Part shown: piece after piece, positions 1 to 12,382 of the stretch
Layout of the letters: each line of letters begins with the position of its first letter
Numbering within the stretch: position 1 is the stretch's first letter
Source: Microbulbifer sp. MI-G
GTDB taxonomy: Bacteria; Pseudomonadota; Gammaproteobacteria; Pseudomonadales; Cellvibrionaceae
Assembly (NCBI RefSeq): GCF_030440425.1
Contig: NZ_CP098023.1
Coordinates: 547,501 to 611,500 of the forward strand
Length of the DNA: 64,000 bases
Direction: 5' to 3'
Position numbers and translations under genes: made by a program
Notes under the pieces: model-generated
Seen by the model: the letters and a program-made list of their open reading frames with translations, nothing else
Told to the model about the DNA's origin: nothing
Database searches by the model: none

Positions 1-2322
<2,322 letters not shown>

Positions 2323-2520
2323 ACAACAGAGATGGTTACTGGCGACTGAGCGAGTGGATTGTGTATAGAAAGGCACACAACAGGCGGTTTGCGGTGTATT
2401 ACTACAGGGTGTTTTACCGAATGATTTGGGGTTATCGCCGGTCACACTGACCGAGGCAAACAGCGATAACACGGCGGGCAGAGTTAAGGCTCTTAAGACC
2501 AACGCCACCCGGAGCCAGTT
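2323..2520 (+). other. 23S-5S internal transcribed spacer
   Basis: About 200 bases between the two rRNAs. No tRNA cloverleaf is visible. A short complementary pair (GGTTATCGC near 2432 and GCGATAAC near 2463) could form part of a processing stem, which is usual for rRNA spacers; this is an inference. Confidence 0.7.
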
Positions 2521-2639
2521 TGCCTGACGGACATAGAGCTGTGGAACCACCTGATCCCTTGCCGAACTCAGCAGTGAAACGCAGCATCGCCGATGGTAGT
2601 GTGGGGTCTCCCCATGTGAGAGTAGGTCACTGTCAGGCT
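2521..2639 (+). rRNA. rrf: 5S ribosomal RNA
   Basis: The ends pair (TGCCTGACGG with CTGTCAGGC). The core blocks GCCGAACTCAG, AGTGAAACGC and GCCGATGGTAGTGTGGGG are typical of gammaproteobacterial 5S rRNA. Length is about 119 nt, as expected. It follows the 23S gene by about 200 bases and is followed by terminators. Confidence 0.97.
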
Positions 2640-2649
2640 TTTAAAAGAG

Positions 2650-2689
2650 AAAACCCCTGCAGGGAAGCCTGCGGGGGTTTTGTTTTTTT
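2650..2689 (+). terminator. Rho-independent terminator of the rRNA operon
   Basis: The stem AACCCCTGCAGG / CCTGCGGGGGTT has a four-base loop (GAAG) and is followed by TTTTGTTTTTTT. It starts ten bases after 5S. Confidence 0.9.
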
Positions 2690-2701
2690 GGGGTATATTG
2701 C

Positions 2702-2735
2702 AAAGCCCTGATCCCTCGCGGCCAGGGCTTTTTCC
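2702..2735 (+). terminator. Second, tandem rrn terminator
   Basis: AAAGCCCTG pairs with CAGGGCTTT across a 12-base loop and is followed by a T-run. Tandem terminators are common behind rRNA operons. It insulates the downstream pgk gene. Confidence 0.7.
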
Positions 2736-2820
2736 TTGTCTTGCTGTCGTCAACGGCAGAGGGCAGTTGATATACTCCGCGCCCACATTTTCAGCTAATC
2801 AAGTAGAAGAGGACTGGTGG

Positions 2821-3984
2821 ATGGTGGCCAAGCTGATGACAGGTCTGGACTTGAAAGGTAAGCGTGTACTCATTCGCGAGGACCTGAATGTCCCGCTGAA
2901 GGGTGGGCGAATCACTTCTGATGCGCGCATCCGTGCGGCAATTCCCACGATCCAGGCCGCGATCAATGCTGGTGCCAGGGTAGTGCTGATGTCCCACCTG
3001 GGGCGGCCGGTCGAAGGGGAATACGCAGAAGAACTCTCCCTGGCTCCTGTCGCTGAGTATCTGGGCGAGTTGCTGGCTCGTGAAGTGCCGCTGGTGAAGG
3101 AATGGCGCAGCGGTGTGACACTGGCTGATGGCGAGGTGGCTCTGCTGGAGAATGTGCGCTTCAATTTGGGTGAGAAAAAGAATGATGAGGCCCTGGCCAA
3201 GGCCTATGCACAGTTGTGTGATGTCTTTGTGATGGATGCTTTTGGTACTGCTCACCGGGCCCAGGCATCTACCCACGGTGTGGCCAAGTATGCCCCGCTA
3301 GCCTGTGCTGGCCCGCTTTTGGCTGCGGAGCTGGAAGCTCTGGAAAAAGCGCTGGCCGAGCCGGCGCGTCCGCTGGTGGCGATCGTCGGCGGTGCCAAGG
3401 TTTCTACCAAGCTGACCGTTCTGGAGAGTCTGGCTGACAAAGTGGACCAGTTGATCGTCGGCGGCGGTATCGCCAACACGTTCCTTGCTGCCAGCGGCAA
3501 GCCGGTAGGGAAGTCCTTGTGTGAATACGATCTGGTGGATACCGCCAGAGGGCTGATGGAGAAATGCAATATCCCTCTGCCTGTGGATGTGGTGACCGGT
3601 AAGGCGTTGAGCGAAACTGCCACGGCGGTAACCAAGTCAGCCGATGCTGTGGCTGAAGACGATATGATCTTTGATATTGGTTCCCAGTCCTCCGAGCAGC
3701 TGGCGCAGATCCTAAAAAACGCCAGAACCATTATCTGGAATGGCCCTGTGGGGGTTTTCGAGTTTGACCAGTTCGGTGCCGGCACAGAGCATTTGTCCCA
3801 GGCAATCGCCGGTTGTGATGCGTTCTCTATCGCCGGTGGTGGTGATACCCTGGCAGCGGTGGACAAATACGGCGTTGCCGATAAAGTATCCTATATCTCC
3901 ACTGGCGGTGGGGCCTTCCTTGAGTATGTAGAGGGCCGGACATTGCCGGCGGTAGCCATGCTGGAGTCCCGTGCAAACGATTGA
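2821..3984 (+). CDS. pgk: Phosphoglycerate kinase
   Basis: Cytoplasmic glycolytic and gluconeogenic enzyme that transfers a phosphate between 1,3-bisphosphoglycerate and ADP. From this start the protein is 387 residues, the usual bacterial length. Visible family motifs are DLNVP near residue 20, HLGRP near 60, the nucleotide-site GGAKVSTK near 198, GPVGVFE near 310 and the C-terminal [11 protein letters not shown] and STGGGAFLE. The frame is open further upstream, but the ATG at 2821 is preceded by AGAGGA and aligns with known N termini ([11 protein letters not shown]). The usual IRADLNVP reads IREDLNVP here, which should not matter. fba follows 92 bases downstream, the common gammaproteobacterial order. 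Confidence 0.98.
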   Translation: MVAKLMTGLDLKGKRVLIREDLNVPLKGGRITSDARIRAAIPTIQAAINAGARVVLMSHLGRPVEGEYAEELSLAPVAEYLGELLAREVPLVKEWRSGVTLADGEVALLENVRFNLGEKKNDEALAKAYAQLCDVFVMDAFGTAHRAQASTHGVAKYAPLACAGPLLAAELEALEKALAEPARPLVAIVGGAKVSTKLTVLESLADKVDQLIVGGGIANTFLAASGKPVGKSLCEYDLVDTARGLMEKCNIPLPVDVVTGKALSETATAVTKSADAVAEDDMIFDIGSQSSEQLAQILKNARTIIWNGPVGVFEFDQFGAGTEHLSQAIAGCDAFSIAGGGDTLAAVDKYGVADKVSYISTGGGAFLEYVEGRTLPAVAMLESRAND

Positions 3985-4076
3985 GACAGCATTTCAACTC
4001 ATGCCTGTCAATGATTGCTGGCAATTGATAAAAGCACAATTACAGATACGACGAAGAAACGAGAAAGGAATGAATT

Positions 4077-5141
4077 ATGGCTCTTATCAGCCTGCGCCAG
4101 TTGCTGGACCACGCCGCAGAGCACAGCTATGGGGTGCCCGCATTTAATGTAAATAATCTGGAACAGATGCGCGCGATCATGGAAGCGGCCAGGGAGACCA
4201 ACTCCCCCGTTATCGTGCAGGCGTCTGCCGGAGCGCGTAAATATGCCGGGGCACCTTTCCTGCGCCATTTGATCCTTGCCGCTATTGAGGAATTTCCGGA
4301 AATCCCGGTGGTGATGCACCAGGATCACGGCACCAGCCCTGCGGTATGCCAGCGTTCGATCCAGTTGGGTTTCAGTTCTGTGATGATGGACGGCTCGCTG
4401 CAGGAAGATGGCAAGACACCGGCTTCCTATACGTACAATGTCGATGTAACCCGCTGCGCGGTGGATATGGCACATGCCTGCGGTGTTTCCGTTGAAGGTG
4501 AATTGGGTTGTTTGGGCTCCCTGGAAACCGGCATGGCGGGAGAGGAGGATGGTGTTGGCGCCGAGGGCAAATTGTCCAAGGAGCAGTTGCTGACAGACCC
4601 GGAAGAGGCAGCGGATTTCGTACAGAAGACCAGGGTGGATGCTCTGGCGATTGCCTGCGGTACCAGCCATGGCGCCTATAAGTTCACCCGCCCGCCCACC
4701 GGCGATATCCTTGCCATTGGTCGCATCAGGGAGATCCACGCTCGTATTCCCGATACCCATCTCGTGATGCATGGCTCTTCCTCAGTGCCACAGGAGTGGT
4801 TGGCGGTGATCAACGAGTTTGGGGGGGAAATTCCCGAAACCTATGGAGTGCCTGTGGAGCAGATCTGTGAGGGCATCAAGCACGGTGTGCGCAAGGTCAA
4901 CATCGACACCGATCTGCGTTTGGCCTCTACCGGCGCTATTCGCCGCTTCCTGGCCCAGAATCCCTCTGAATTTGACCCACGTAAATTCTACAAAGCCACT
5001 CTGCAGGCGATGAGGGCGATCTGTGTGGCCCGCTACGAAGCGTTTGGCAGCGCTGGCCAGGCCAGCGGGATTCGCCCTGTCAGCCTTGAAACCATGAGTG
5101 AACGCTATGCCGCTGGCGAATTGGAGCCAGCAATTAAGTGA
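4077..5141 (+). CDS. fba: Class II fructose-1,6-bisphosphate aldolase
   Basis: Zinc-dependent aldolase interconverting fructose-1,6-bisphosphate with dihydroxyacetone phosphate and glyceraldehyde-3-phosphate. The 354 residues carry the class II signature: [10 protein letters not shown] near 80 (catalytic Asp and metal His), EGELGCLG near 140, the metal-binding His in [10 protein letters not shown] near 200, VMHGSSSVP near 232 and KVNIDTDLR near 275. Length and the ELGCLGxLE pattern fit the subtype often annotated as Calvin-cycle type, which many non-autotrophic proteobacteria use for glycolysis. AAAGGA lies about 10 bases before the ATG. Probably co-transcribed with pgk. Confidence 0.97.
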   Translation: MALISLRQLLDHAAEHSYGVPAFNVNNLEQMRAIMEAARETNSPVIVQASAGARKYAGAPFLRHLILAAIEEFPEIPVVMHQDHGTSPAVCQRSIQLGFSSVMMDGSLQEDGKTPASYTYNVDVTRCAVDMAHACGVSVEGELGCLGSLETGMAGEEDGVGAEGKLSKEQLLTDPEEAADFVQKTRVDALAIACGTSHGAYKFTRPPTGDILAIGRIREIHARIPDTHLVMHGSSSVPQEWLAVINEFGGEIPETYGVPVEQICEGIKHGVRKVNIDTDLRLASTGAIRRFLAQNPSEFDPRKFYKATLQAMRAICVARYEAFGSAGQASGIRPVSLETMSERYAAGELEPAIK

Positions 5142-5261
5142 GCGGTTACTTGCGCTAAAAGCCACGGGGGCGGTTATCGCGCGTGCCCTTATTGATTCAG
5201 AATATCTATTGGCCAGCCACACCGTCACTTCCTTACTGAAAAATGCAGTACCATTGATCCA

Positions 5262-6242
5262 ATGGATACCTTGCAAGATATCAGTAACTTTGAAAGCAGC
5301 CCGGTGATCAAGCGCCCGGACTATTCGGCGCTGCGCCGGAAGTTGCCACAACTTGACTTCAATAGTGACGCGGCCCCACTGGTAACGGAGTTGCAGGACT
5401 ATCGGAATTTCTATGACCTGCACTTCCCGCTCGCCCACAAAACTGGGGTTGGCACCTTTATCGCAGCGGGCTTTGAGCTGGTGTCACAATACTGGCTGGT
5501 GGAGAACCCCCGTGGCACACTGTTTATCTGTCACGGATACTTTGATCACACCGGTATCTATGGTCCGGCGATTCGCTTCGGCCTGGAGCGCAACCTGAAT
5601 GTGGTGATTTTCGATTTTCCGGGTCACGGCCTTTCCAGTGGGGAGCGGGTAGCCATACAGACCTTCCTGCAATACCGCCAGGTATTTGACCGCCTTCTCT
5701 ATATTGCCAGCGACAAGCTGCCAGGACCCTGGCATGGTATGGGGCAGAGTACCGGGGGGGCGGCGTTAATGGTCCACTTGCAATACAGTCGCTGGCAGCC
5801 ACTGGATAAGATTTTCCTGCTTGCCCCACTGGTACGCCCGGCAAACTGGCACCTGGTCAAGTGGAAGTACTACCTGGGGCGTCTGTTTATCAGCGAGCCC
5901 AGCCGTGAATTCAATATCAATACCCACGATGCGGAATTCTCCCGGCGCCAGGCGTTGCGCGATCCTCTGCAGTCCCAGGTGATTTCCATGTGCTGGCTCG
6001 GTGCCATGGTGGACTGGATAAAAACCTTCCCTAAAACCGCACGAAATCCCCGCAAAATGCTGGTTGTGCAGGGCACCGGTGATGGTACAGTGGATTGGCG
6101 CTACGATATGCGTGCGATCCGCGACCGATTTCCCCATTGCCACAGGGTATTGATTCGCGGTGCCCGCCACCAGATGATCAATGAAACACAGCCCTATCGG
6201 CACCAGATACTGGCGGCGATGGACGACTGGTTGAACCGCTGA
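5262..6242 (+). CDS. Alpha/beta hydrolase, lysophospholipase-like
   Basis: The 326-residue protein has the serine-hydrolase plan: an oxyanion-hole HGYFDHTG near residue 90, FDFPGHG near 115, a nucleophile elbow GMGQSTGG near 163, and late acidic and histidine elements GDGTVD and GARHQM for the triad. It resembles the PldB/monoacylglycerol-lipase branch, enzymes that cleave lysophospholipids or monoglycerides. No signal peptide is seen, so it is probably cytoplasmic or peripheral. It lies 120 bases after fba with no obvious terminator, so readthrough is possible. The substrate cannot be told from sequence. Confidence 0.85.
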   Translation: MDTLQDISNFESSPVIKRPDYSALRRKLPQLDFNSDAAPLVTELQDYRNFYDLHFPLAHKTGVGTFIAAGFELVSQYWLVENPRGTLFICHGYFDHTGIYGPAIRFGLERNLNVVIFDFPGHGLSSGERVAIQTFLQYRQVFDRLLYIASDKLPGPWHGMGQSTGGAALMVHLQYSRWQPLDKIFLLAPLVRPANWHLVKWKYYLGRLFISEPSREFNINTHDAEFSRRQALRDPLQSQVISMCWLGAMVDWIKTFPKTARNPRKMLVVQGTGDGTVDWRYDMRAIRDRFPHCHRVLIRGARHQMINETQPYRHQILAAMDDWLNR

Positions 6243-6637
6243 AAGAGTTTGCGGCAGGCAGAGAGGATTTTCTCTCCGTGAGGGTGAACTGTGATAGGGG
6301 CATTATTGCGATAGGGTAGATTGGTTCAGTCCCGGTAGCCACACAATAAACACTAACTGGATATTGCGTCGGCCTGTCATTATTCCGTAGCGATGTTATC
6401 CGATGCCTTGAGAGAAAATTCGGGCGTGTTTGGCAAGGCAATAAAATAGAGAAAAATCAGCCTGCCTTTGTTGCTGGGGAACTCTATTGGGAAAAACCGG
6501 TGGTGGCACCGATGGTTCTTCCCTTTGGTGCAATGTGGTTTCAGCACCTGCGGGAAGAATAGACTAGACTTCTGCCGCAGCATTGTCATAAGTGAAAATT
6601 TGATTCACAACCGTTTCTATGCTCAGGTGAAAAATTG
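6243..6637. other. Intergenic, no gene seen
   Basis: About 395 bases between the hydrolase and the convergent macro-domain gene. A small hairpin (GAGAGGATTTTCTCTC near 6260) is the only structure noticed; it has no clear T-tract. Confidence 0.5.
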
Positions 6638-7156
6638 TCACACTGAAAAAAATTGTTGCTTAACCTCCTGCCATTCCCCCAATGCGGCTGGTGTGTGCAG
6701 GCAGATAGTAATCTGTTCAAATTGGCCACTGCATGCTGTCAGCACCGCCAGTGCCTGATGGGCTGCAATTGCATGGGGAAAACGATTGGTGCCGGCCCCT
6801 AATGCGGGAAAGAGAAGGTATTTTAGGCCGTTTTGTTCTGCCAGCGCTAGCACATTTTCGTAGCAGTGTCGCAATTGCTGCAGGGCCTGTGCGCCCCATT
6901 GGTCGCCGCTGCTCCACTGGGGTGTCACCGTGTGCAGTAGATAGTTTACCCCCAATTGGTAGGCTCGAGTGAGACGGGCCTCACCTACGGCACATTCGGG
7001 TTGCAGTTGGCACTGTGTTACCAATTCCACGCCACCGCGCGCATAAATCTGTGCGGAAAGACCTCGCCCGCAAATCAGGTGTTTGTGCGCTGGACACACA
7101 AGTGCATCCCCATGTAGTGTCAGAATATCGCCCCAGGTCAGTATAATTGGTCTCAC
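6638..7156 (-). CDS. Macro-domain protein (ADP-ribose-binding type)
   Basis: A 172-residue single-domain protein. It opens with a short strand and GDILTLHGDALVCPAHK, then GGVELVTQCQ, GEARLTRAYQL near 60, HTVTPQW near 75 and the phosphate-loop block FPALGAGTNRFP near 125, matching the macro (Appr-1''-p processing) fold. Family members bind or hydrolyse ADP-ribose derivatives or O-acetyl-ADP-ribose. The usual Asn-Ala-Ala near the N terminus reads CPAHK here, so hydrolytic activity is uncertain. Stand-alone gene, divergent from the diguanylate cyclase. Confidence 0.85.
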   Translation of the reverse strand: MRPIILTWGDILTLHGDALVCPAHKHLICGRGLSAQIYARGGVELVTQCQLQPECAVGEARLTRAYQLGVNYLLHTVTPQWSSGDQWGAQALQQLRHCYENVLALAEQNGLKYLLFPALGAGTNRFPHAIAAHQALAVLTACSGQFEQITICLHTPAALGEWQEVKQQFFSV

Positions 7157-7338
7157 GGTGTCCCATTTCCAAAGTGTGATTTACTAATACTTTAGCGTGC
7201 GACTTTGGCTGCAGAAAGAATCCCCCTATACTCAGCACTGCTGCGCTCCTGTGGCAGGTGCCTTCTGCTGGAGTCATGTGCGGGCACCGGGCTGCAGGAC
7301 TGGGGACCACTGCGGTCTGTTTGGCAACAGAGATAATC

Positions 7339-8421
7339 ATGCATTCAGGGTATAATAAACAGAATCCCACGCTTTGTACGTCGGTGGAGGAGATGCGGCA
7401 GATAGACCTCCGCCGCCGCATCCTGGCCGCTTCTTATATGTTGATATTCGCCATGGCAGTAACAGGCGCCATGGCCGTCATTGCTCTGTCTGTCACAGAA
7501 ATACTGCAGGCGATAACACTGTCGGTGGTTGCAGTGATCATCCTGTGTACTTACGTCATCATCAATGTGTCAGGCCCCAGTGAGAAGACACCGCTACTGG
7601 TTGGGGGTCTGCTGTTGGCACTTTACTTTTATCTGCTATTAACCGGTGGCGTGAACAACACCGGCTTGATGTGGGCTGTTATGCTGGTTCCCGGTTTTAT
7701 CAACCTTTACGGTTACAAAACCGGCACCGTTGCCCTTTTGGGTATCGGTATTGCCACCGCGTGTGTGCTTTTCTACCCTGAGTTTCCCGGTTTTACTGCC
7801 ACATATGACACCGCTTACCGCGCGCGCTTTATCGCAGTCTTCGGTGCTCTCACAGCCCTGACCGCGCTCCTTGATAGCAGTCGTCACCAGACACAGCAGC
7901 TGCTGGAACGACTGACAGGGGAACTGGAGAAAAACGCATCCACAGATGCCCTGACCGGGCTCGCCAACCGTCGCGAAGCCTACCGTGCCATCCACGACCT
8001 GGAGCACCGCAATCGGGAGCTGCACAGTAAATATGTGATCTTGATTGGCGACCTCGATAATTTCAAGACGATCAACGATACCTACGGGCATGCGTTCGGT
8101 GATCGTATTCTGCAGGATGTTGCCAGGGTGCTCAGGGACAACACCCGTGCGGGGGATATTGTCGCGCGCTGGGGGGGCGAGGAATTTCTGCTCTTGCTGC
8201 CCAACGCGGATGTGCGTGGTGGCAGCCTACTGGCAGAGAAGTTGCGCCGCAGGGTAGAGACTCTAAGCCGCCGTTACGTACAGCCGGTGAAAGTCTCCAT
8301 CAGTTTTGGTGTCGTGGAAGGCAATAGCCGCAGTTGTCCTCACAATCAGTTGCTTGCAGAAGCAGACAAGCGTATGTACTGTGCGAAAAACAGTGGCCGC
8401 AACAAGGTGGTTGCGGCCTGA
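7339..8421 (+). CDS. Membrane-bound diguanylate cyclase (GGDEF)
   Basis: Makes the second messenger c-di-GMP from two GTP. The protein has about six hydrophobic helices between residues 30 and 180 with no named sensor domain, then a short linker and a C-terminal GGDEF domain with DALTGLANRR, GDLDNFKTIND, the active motif GGEEF (279-283) and a product-inhibition RxxD site (RAGD, 270-273) five residues before it. All active-site features are intact, so an active, feedback-inhibited cyclase is expected. The start chosen is the ATG at 7339; an ATG at 7393 is possible, while the longer frame from 7258 looks unlikely. Convergent with the VIT gene, 12 bases away. Confidence 0.92.
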   Translation: MHSGYNKQNPTLCTSVEEMRQIDLRRRILAASYMLIFAMAVTGAMAVIALSVTEILQAITLSVVAVIILCTYVIINVSGPSEKTPLLVGGLLLALYFYLLLTGGVNNTGLMWAVMLVPGFINLYGYKTGTVALLGIGIATACVLFYPEFPGFTATYDTAYRARFIAVFGALTALTALLDSSRHQTQQLLERLTGELEKNASTDALTGLANRREAYRAIHDLEHRNRELHSKYVILIGDLDNFKTINDTYGHAFGDRILQDVARVLRDNTRAGDIVARWGGEEFLLLLPNADVRGGSLLAEKLRRRVETLSRRYVQPVKVSISFGVVEGNSRSCPHNQLLAEADKRMYCAKNSGRNKVVAA

Positions 8422-8433
8422 TAGTGATGACTG

Positions 8434-9204
8434 TTAAGCGATAAAGCTGCGCAGACAAAAGCCAATACCCAGGGCGAGCGCGGCTGCAGCCCCGCCAAAA
8501 ATCAGCGTTGTGAGCCCCGAGGCCAGTATCCGGCGGGAAAACACCAAGCCTTTACACAGGCCAATGGCAAAGAAAGTGCAAGCTGCTAAAACCGTGCTGA
8601 TGTAGAATTGCTGTGTTGTGTCCAGCGGTTGAACAAGATAAGGCAGCAGTGGTATGGCGCCCACTCCAATAAACGCGAAAAAGGTCACCAGTGCCGCCCC
8701 GAGGGGTTTGCGTGCGAAACGACTGATGCCGTATTCCTCCGCCAACATGGTCTCTATCCAGAGCTTGCGATTGGCGGTAATGGTAGCGACGATTTGTTCC
8801 AGTATTTCCCCATGAAATCCTTTGCGGTGAAAGATCTGGCGAATTTCCTCCCGTTCTCCCTCAGGCACTAGGGCAATATGCTGGCATTCGGTGCGGGTTG
8901 CCGCCGCCAATTGCGCCCGCTCCACGCTGGTGGCCTCGTAGTTGCTCACAGCCATGCTGAAGCCATCGGCAATCAGGTTAGCGAAGCCCATGACCAGCAC
9001 CACTGCTTCGGAAAAGCCGGCACCGAATGCCCCGGCTACAATGGCGAAGGTGGTGACACAGCCATCAATAGCTCCCAGAACAAAATCGGAAACCCGCTGG
9101 GATTTGGGTGCGCGGTGCAGGCGCGCCTGAATACGTTCCGGGCGGTGTTCTTCGAGCAGGGCGTATCGATCTGCTTTGTCCAGCTTCCCTTTTTTTCCTC
9201 CCAT
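8434..9204 (-). CDS. VIT1/CCC1-family iron/manganese transporter
   Basis: Inner-membrane protein of 256 residues. The first helix region SDFVLGAIDGCVTTFAIVAGA and the following GFANLIADGFSMAVSNYEA are hallmark VIT-family sequences. A cytoplasmic Glu-rich helical segment (about 95-140, with EREEIRQIF and ETMLAEEYGI) matches the metal-binding domain of plant VIT1. Three more hydrophobic helices follow. Family members move Fe2+ or Mn2+ out of the cytosol, usually in exchange for protons. No Fur box was recognised. Confidence 0.9.
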   Translation of the reverse strand: MGGKKGKLDKADRYALLEEHRPERIQARLHRAPKSQRVSDFVLGAIDGCVTTFAIVAGAFGAGFSEAVVLVMGFANLIADGFSMAVSNYEATSVERAQLAAATRTECQHIALVPEGEREEIRQIFHRKGFHGEILEQIVATITANRKLWIETMLAEEYGISRFARKPLGAALVTFFAFIGVGAIPLLPYLVQPLDTTQQFYISTVLAACTFFAIGLCKGLVFSRRILASGLTTLIFGGAAAALALGIGFCLRSFIA

Positions 9205-9558
9205 TACAAGGGCTCTCCCTTTGGAGCCTATCTCCGCGCCGCTATAACGGTGTGTTTATGCCGCAAAGTCACAAGTCGGGGGCACGGTAGGCTGTGGCTA
9301 GATTCTAGATCAAAGCTCGGCACCAGGTGCCATTGCGCAGTGATTGCTGTCGTGCGCATCTGGGAGGAGGGTAACTGACTGTACTGACTTGCAAGGTTGA
9401 GATGGAATTTGATATCCAACCCCTCCGGCTCGGCAATGTCTCATTGGGCCGCGGGCCGGTGGAATGCCCTGGATCGCCGCCGGTGGTGTGCACCTTACCG
9501 GCATGCTTTTTCATGGACCCGGCAAGACTATTTGTCGCTTGCAATCTATTCGCACGCT
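9205..9558. other. Intergenic, no gene seen
   Basis: About 350 bases. Several frames are open for 60-100 codons, but none has a ribosome-binding site, family motif or plausible composition. Confidence 0.45.
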
Positions 9559-10326
9559 TTAATGTACGATAAAGCTGCCTCTGTCAACACCGGTATTACC
9601 GGTCTTTGGGTCATAGGCGTAGACCAGGATTTCATAGACACCGGGTGTATCGGTGGAAAAAAGGGCACTGAATGTATTCATGGTGTCGTGTAACTTTAAC
9701 GGCACTGTGGCAAAGATCTTTCCCTCTTTTTTTACCTGCGCCACCACTTCAATTGTGCTGCCATCCCAGAGGCCGCCCTCGGTAATTGAGCAGCCACACA
9801 TCATCACCACGTTGGCGCGGATCTCATAAGGGCTCTGGTCGAGGCCAGTGTAGAGGTGTGTCTGCGGATTGAGCAAGTCCACCACCATACCCGGTATTTC
9901 CACGATCAGCCCTTCGCCATTGATGGGTTTGCCAGGCACCAGCCAGGTTTGGGTTTGCGCAACCACCCGGGCCTGTTTTTTAATGTATGGGGCGAGGATT
10001 TCAATAGTAAGAAACACCGGATTGCTGATATCCAGTGTTGCAGTGAAGTGCGCTGCCCCGGTGGCGATCGGTAGATAGCGTTCCCGCGGGGTTTTCATGA
10101 TCTTGCCGGTATCTCCGGTACTGCCCTGGGTCAGTCCTTTGGCAAGGATCTCACCGGTATCCGCCGCGCGGATAATGACCATGGCACCCCCAATGGAGGA
10201 GCCAATAAATTTCGCATCCCTGGCCTGGGCGCGCACGGTAATCTCTGTAGGTATGGCCTTCGCCCACAGGGGCATGGTGATGCACTGCACAGCCAGAACA
10301 CAGAAAAAAATAGCCAGTTTTTTCAT
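9559..10326 (-). CDS. Exported protein of unknown function
   Basis: The 255-residue protein starts MKKLAIFFCVLAVQC and has a cleavable signal peptide ending near WAKA, so it is exported. The mature part is beta-rich. It holds a repeated-looking Ig-like pattern (SNPVFLTIEI, then GVYEILVYAYDP near the end) and a MMCGCSITEGGLW block with two close cysteines near residue 165 that could bind a metal or form a disulfide. I do not recognise the family. The ATG at 10326 is used because it begins the signal peptide; the open frame continues upstream to 10392. Monocistronic and downstream of the DUF885 gene on the same strand. Confidence 0.7.
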   Translation of the reverse strand: MKKLAIFFCVLAVQCITMPLWAKAIPTEITVRAQARDAKFIGSSIGGAMVIIRAADTGEILAKGLTQGSTGDTGKIMKTPRERYLPIATGAAHFTATLDISNPVFLTIEILAPYIKKQARVVAQTQTWLVPGKPINGEGLIVEIPGMVVDLLNPQTHLYTGLDQSPYEIRANVVMMCGCSITEGGLWDGSTIEVVAQVKKEGKIFATVPLKLHDTMNTFSALFSTDTPGVYEILVYAYDPKTGNTGVDRGSFIVH

Positions 10327-10489
10327 GGTATATTCCCCATGCAAAGCCCTGTCAGTATCAATGGGTTTCCAAAAAGCAATTCCCCAAGCCACAGCCCCGC
10401 ACAGCTACCACAGAAGGTGCGGTAGAGTGGATTTACCGAGCGTGTTGCATAGGCGAAACGGCTTTTTTGCTCGGGTTAAGCGCCTACAA

Positions 10490-12382
10490 TCAGGCGCCCT
10501 GAACAGATTTCACCCAGCGGGCTACACGGCTCTCCAGTACCGGTATCGGTAGAGCGCCGCCGCCCAACACGGTATCGTGGAAACCGCGGATATCGAACTT
10601 ATCGCCCAGTTGCTCCTCGGCCTGTCTGCGCAGCTCCTGGATTTTCAGCATACCGATCTTATAGGCGGTGGCCTGTCCCGGCCATACCAGGTAACGGCGC
10701 ACTTCGGAGCGCACAGCAGTTTCCGGGATTGCGGAATTTTCCAGGAAGTATTCCACCGCCTGCTCTTCACTCCAGCCCTTGGCGTGCATACCGGTATCCA
10801 CCACCAGGCGAATAGCACGCCACATTTCGGCAGTCAGATGACCGAACAGATTGTAGGGGTCCTCATAGGCCCCCATTTCCTTGGCCAGCTTCTCAGAGTA
10901 CAGTGCCCAGCCCTCTGAGTAGACGGTAAAGTGCGCCTGGGTGCGAAACAGCGGGATACCCTCCAGCTCCTGGGCAATGGAGATTTGCATATGGTGGCCG
11001 GGATTGCCCTCGTGGTAGGCCACGGTTTCCATATCGGTGGTGGAGTAGGCGCTCATGTCAGACAGGTGCGCGTAATAGACCCCAGGGCGGGTGCCATCCG
11101 GGGTACCCGGATAGTAGTGCTGGGCTCCACCGTCCTGCTCGCGGAAGGACTCAACGCGCTTCACCACCAGCTCTGCCTTGGGCAGCAACCCGAAGTACTC
11201 GGGCAGCCTGGTGCTGATATCGTTGAGAAAGGCTTTCGAATCATTCAAGTAGCTCTGGCGGCCCATGTCGGTATTTGGGTAGTAGAACTGCTTGTCCTCG
11301 CGGATAAAGGTAAAGAATTCCTGCAGGCTACCTTTGAAGCCCACCTGCTCCTTGATGGTTTCCATTTCTCCCCGGATACGCGCCACTTCCTTCAGCCCGA
11401 TATTATGGATCTCATCGGCGGTCAGCTTGGTGGTGGTGGTATTGGCCAGGCGCTGGTTATAGAAAGCCGGGCCGTCTGGCAGGCTGCTGGCGCCCTGGGG
11501 TTGCGCGGAGGCTTTCTGCATATCTTCCTTGAGCCAGGAGATCAGGGTTTTGTAGGCGGGCAGGAATTGGGTTTCCAGGGCCCTGCGGGCGTCCGCGGTC
11601 AGCTTGTCAGCTTGTTTCTGGTTGATCTTACCGGCTTCCAGCAATGCGGCAATCTTGCCCTTGGCGCCGGCCCACAGGGGGGCGTCATCACCATTCTTGA
11701 AGGGGGCGCCGTCAATCAGCTTGCTGGACTGTTCGATAGCGCCCTCAAAGGCAAAGCGCGGTGGGCGGATACCCGCCTTGGCGGCCAGCTCGGCCCGCTC
11801 AAGCAACTGGTTGATAGCGCGGGAGATACCGCCGATACGGGCAATATAGGCCTGCATATCCTCGATAGTGTCCACCTTGTGGAAGTTCAGCAGGAAGTTG
11901 GGTAGTTGTGACTGGGAGCCGCCCATTTGCTCGAAGATGTAACCATGGCGCTTGAAGGGTTCGGCTGCCCTGGCCTGTTCAAACTGGAAGTGCCAGATAT
12001 CGTAGGAATTTTTCCCTTCCTGGGTCAGCTTATCGTAGTGGAAGTGCTTCTTCAGGTCGGCAACGGTCTTCTCCATCCAGGCCAGCCGGCGCGCCTCTGC
12101 AGCCTCGCTCATATCGTCTATTTGATCGTACAGCTCCTTGCGCCCGAGATAGGACAGTTGCATGGGGCTGAACTGTAACTGCTCTTCGTACCGTGCATCC
12201 AGCCACTCGGTCAGGCGGTGTGTTTCCGCTTCGGCGTCCAAGGTGACAGGCGCCTCTGCAGGGGTGCTCTGGACCTTGTCGGTCAGAGCTGTTGCCTCTG
12301 TGCCCCTATCGGCCTGACAGCCTGTGAAGATGGCGACAGCCAACAGGCCGGGAATCAAAGGATTGTTCAGCGTAATCGGCAT
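10490..12382 (-). CDS. DUF885-family putative metallopeptidase, exported
   Basis: Starting at the ATG at 12382, the 630-residue protein has a hydrophobic N terminus ending FTGCQAD, which looks like an imperfect lipobox and suggests a periplasmic lipoprotein. The body matches the DUF885 family, whose hallmark HEGNPGHHMQ (HExxPGHH) is present near residue 460, with a downstream Glu in YSEGWALYSEKL near 490 as the likely third metal ligand. Some family members are proposed carboxypeptidase-like zinc peptidases, but the substrate is usually unknown. Gene length and motif spacing look complete. Confidence 0.9.
   Translation of the reverse strand: MPITLNNPLIPGLLAVAIFTGCQADRGTEATALTDKVQSTPAEAPVTLDAEAETHRLTEWLDARYEEQLQFSPMQLSYLGRKELYDQIDDMSEAAEARRLAWMEKTVADLKKHFHYDKLTQEGKNSYDIWHFQFEQARAAEPFKRHGYIFEQMGGSQSQLPNFLLNFHKVDTIEDMQAYIARIGGISRAINQLLERAELAAKAGIRPPRFAFEGAIEQSSKLIDGAPFKNGDDAPLWAGAKGKIAALLEAGKINQKQADKLTADARRALETQFLPAYKTLISWLKEDMQKASAQPQGASSLPDGPAFYNQRLANTTTTKLTADEIHNIGLKEVARIRGEMETIKEQVGFKGSLQEFFTFIREDKQFYYPNTDMGRQSYLNDSKAFLNDISTRLPEYFGLLPKAELVVKRVESFREQDGGAQHYYPGTPDGTRPGVYYAHLSDMSAYSTTDMETVAYHEGNPGHHMQISIAQELEGIPLFRTQAHFTVYSEGWALYSEKLAKEMGAYEDPYNLFGHLTAEMWRAIRLVVDTGMHAKGWSEEQAVEYFLENSAIPETAVRSEVRRYLVWPGQATAYKIGMLKIQELRRQAEEQLGDKFDIRGFHDTVLGGGALPIPVLESRVARWVKSVQGA

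Noticed and set aside
10931..11905. 324-codon plus-strand open frame
   Set aside because: It lies antisense to the DUF885 gene, whose codons force the complementary frame open. The translation is rich in Gly and His with no motif or start signal.
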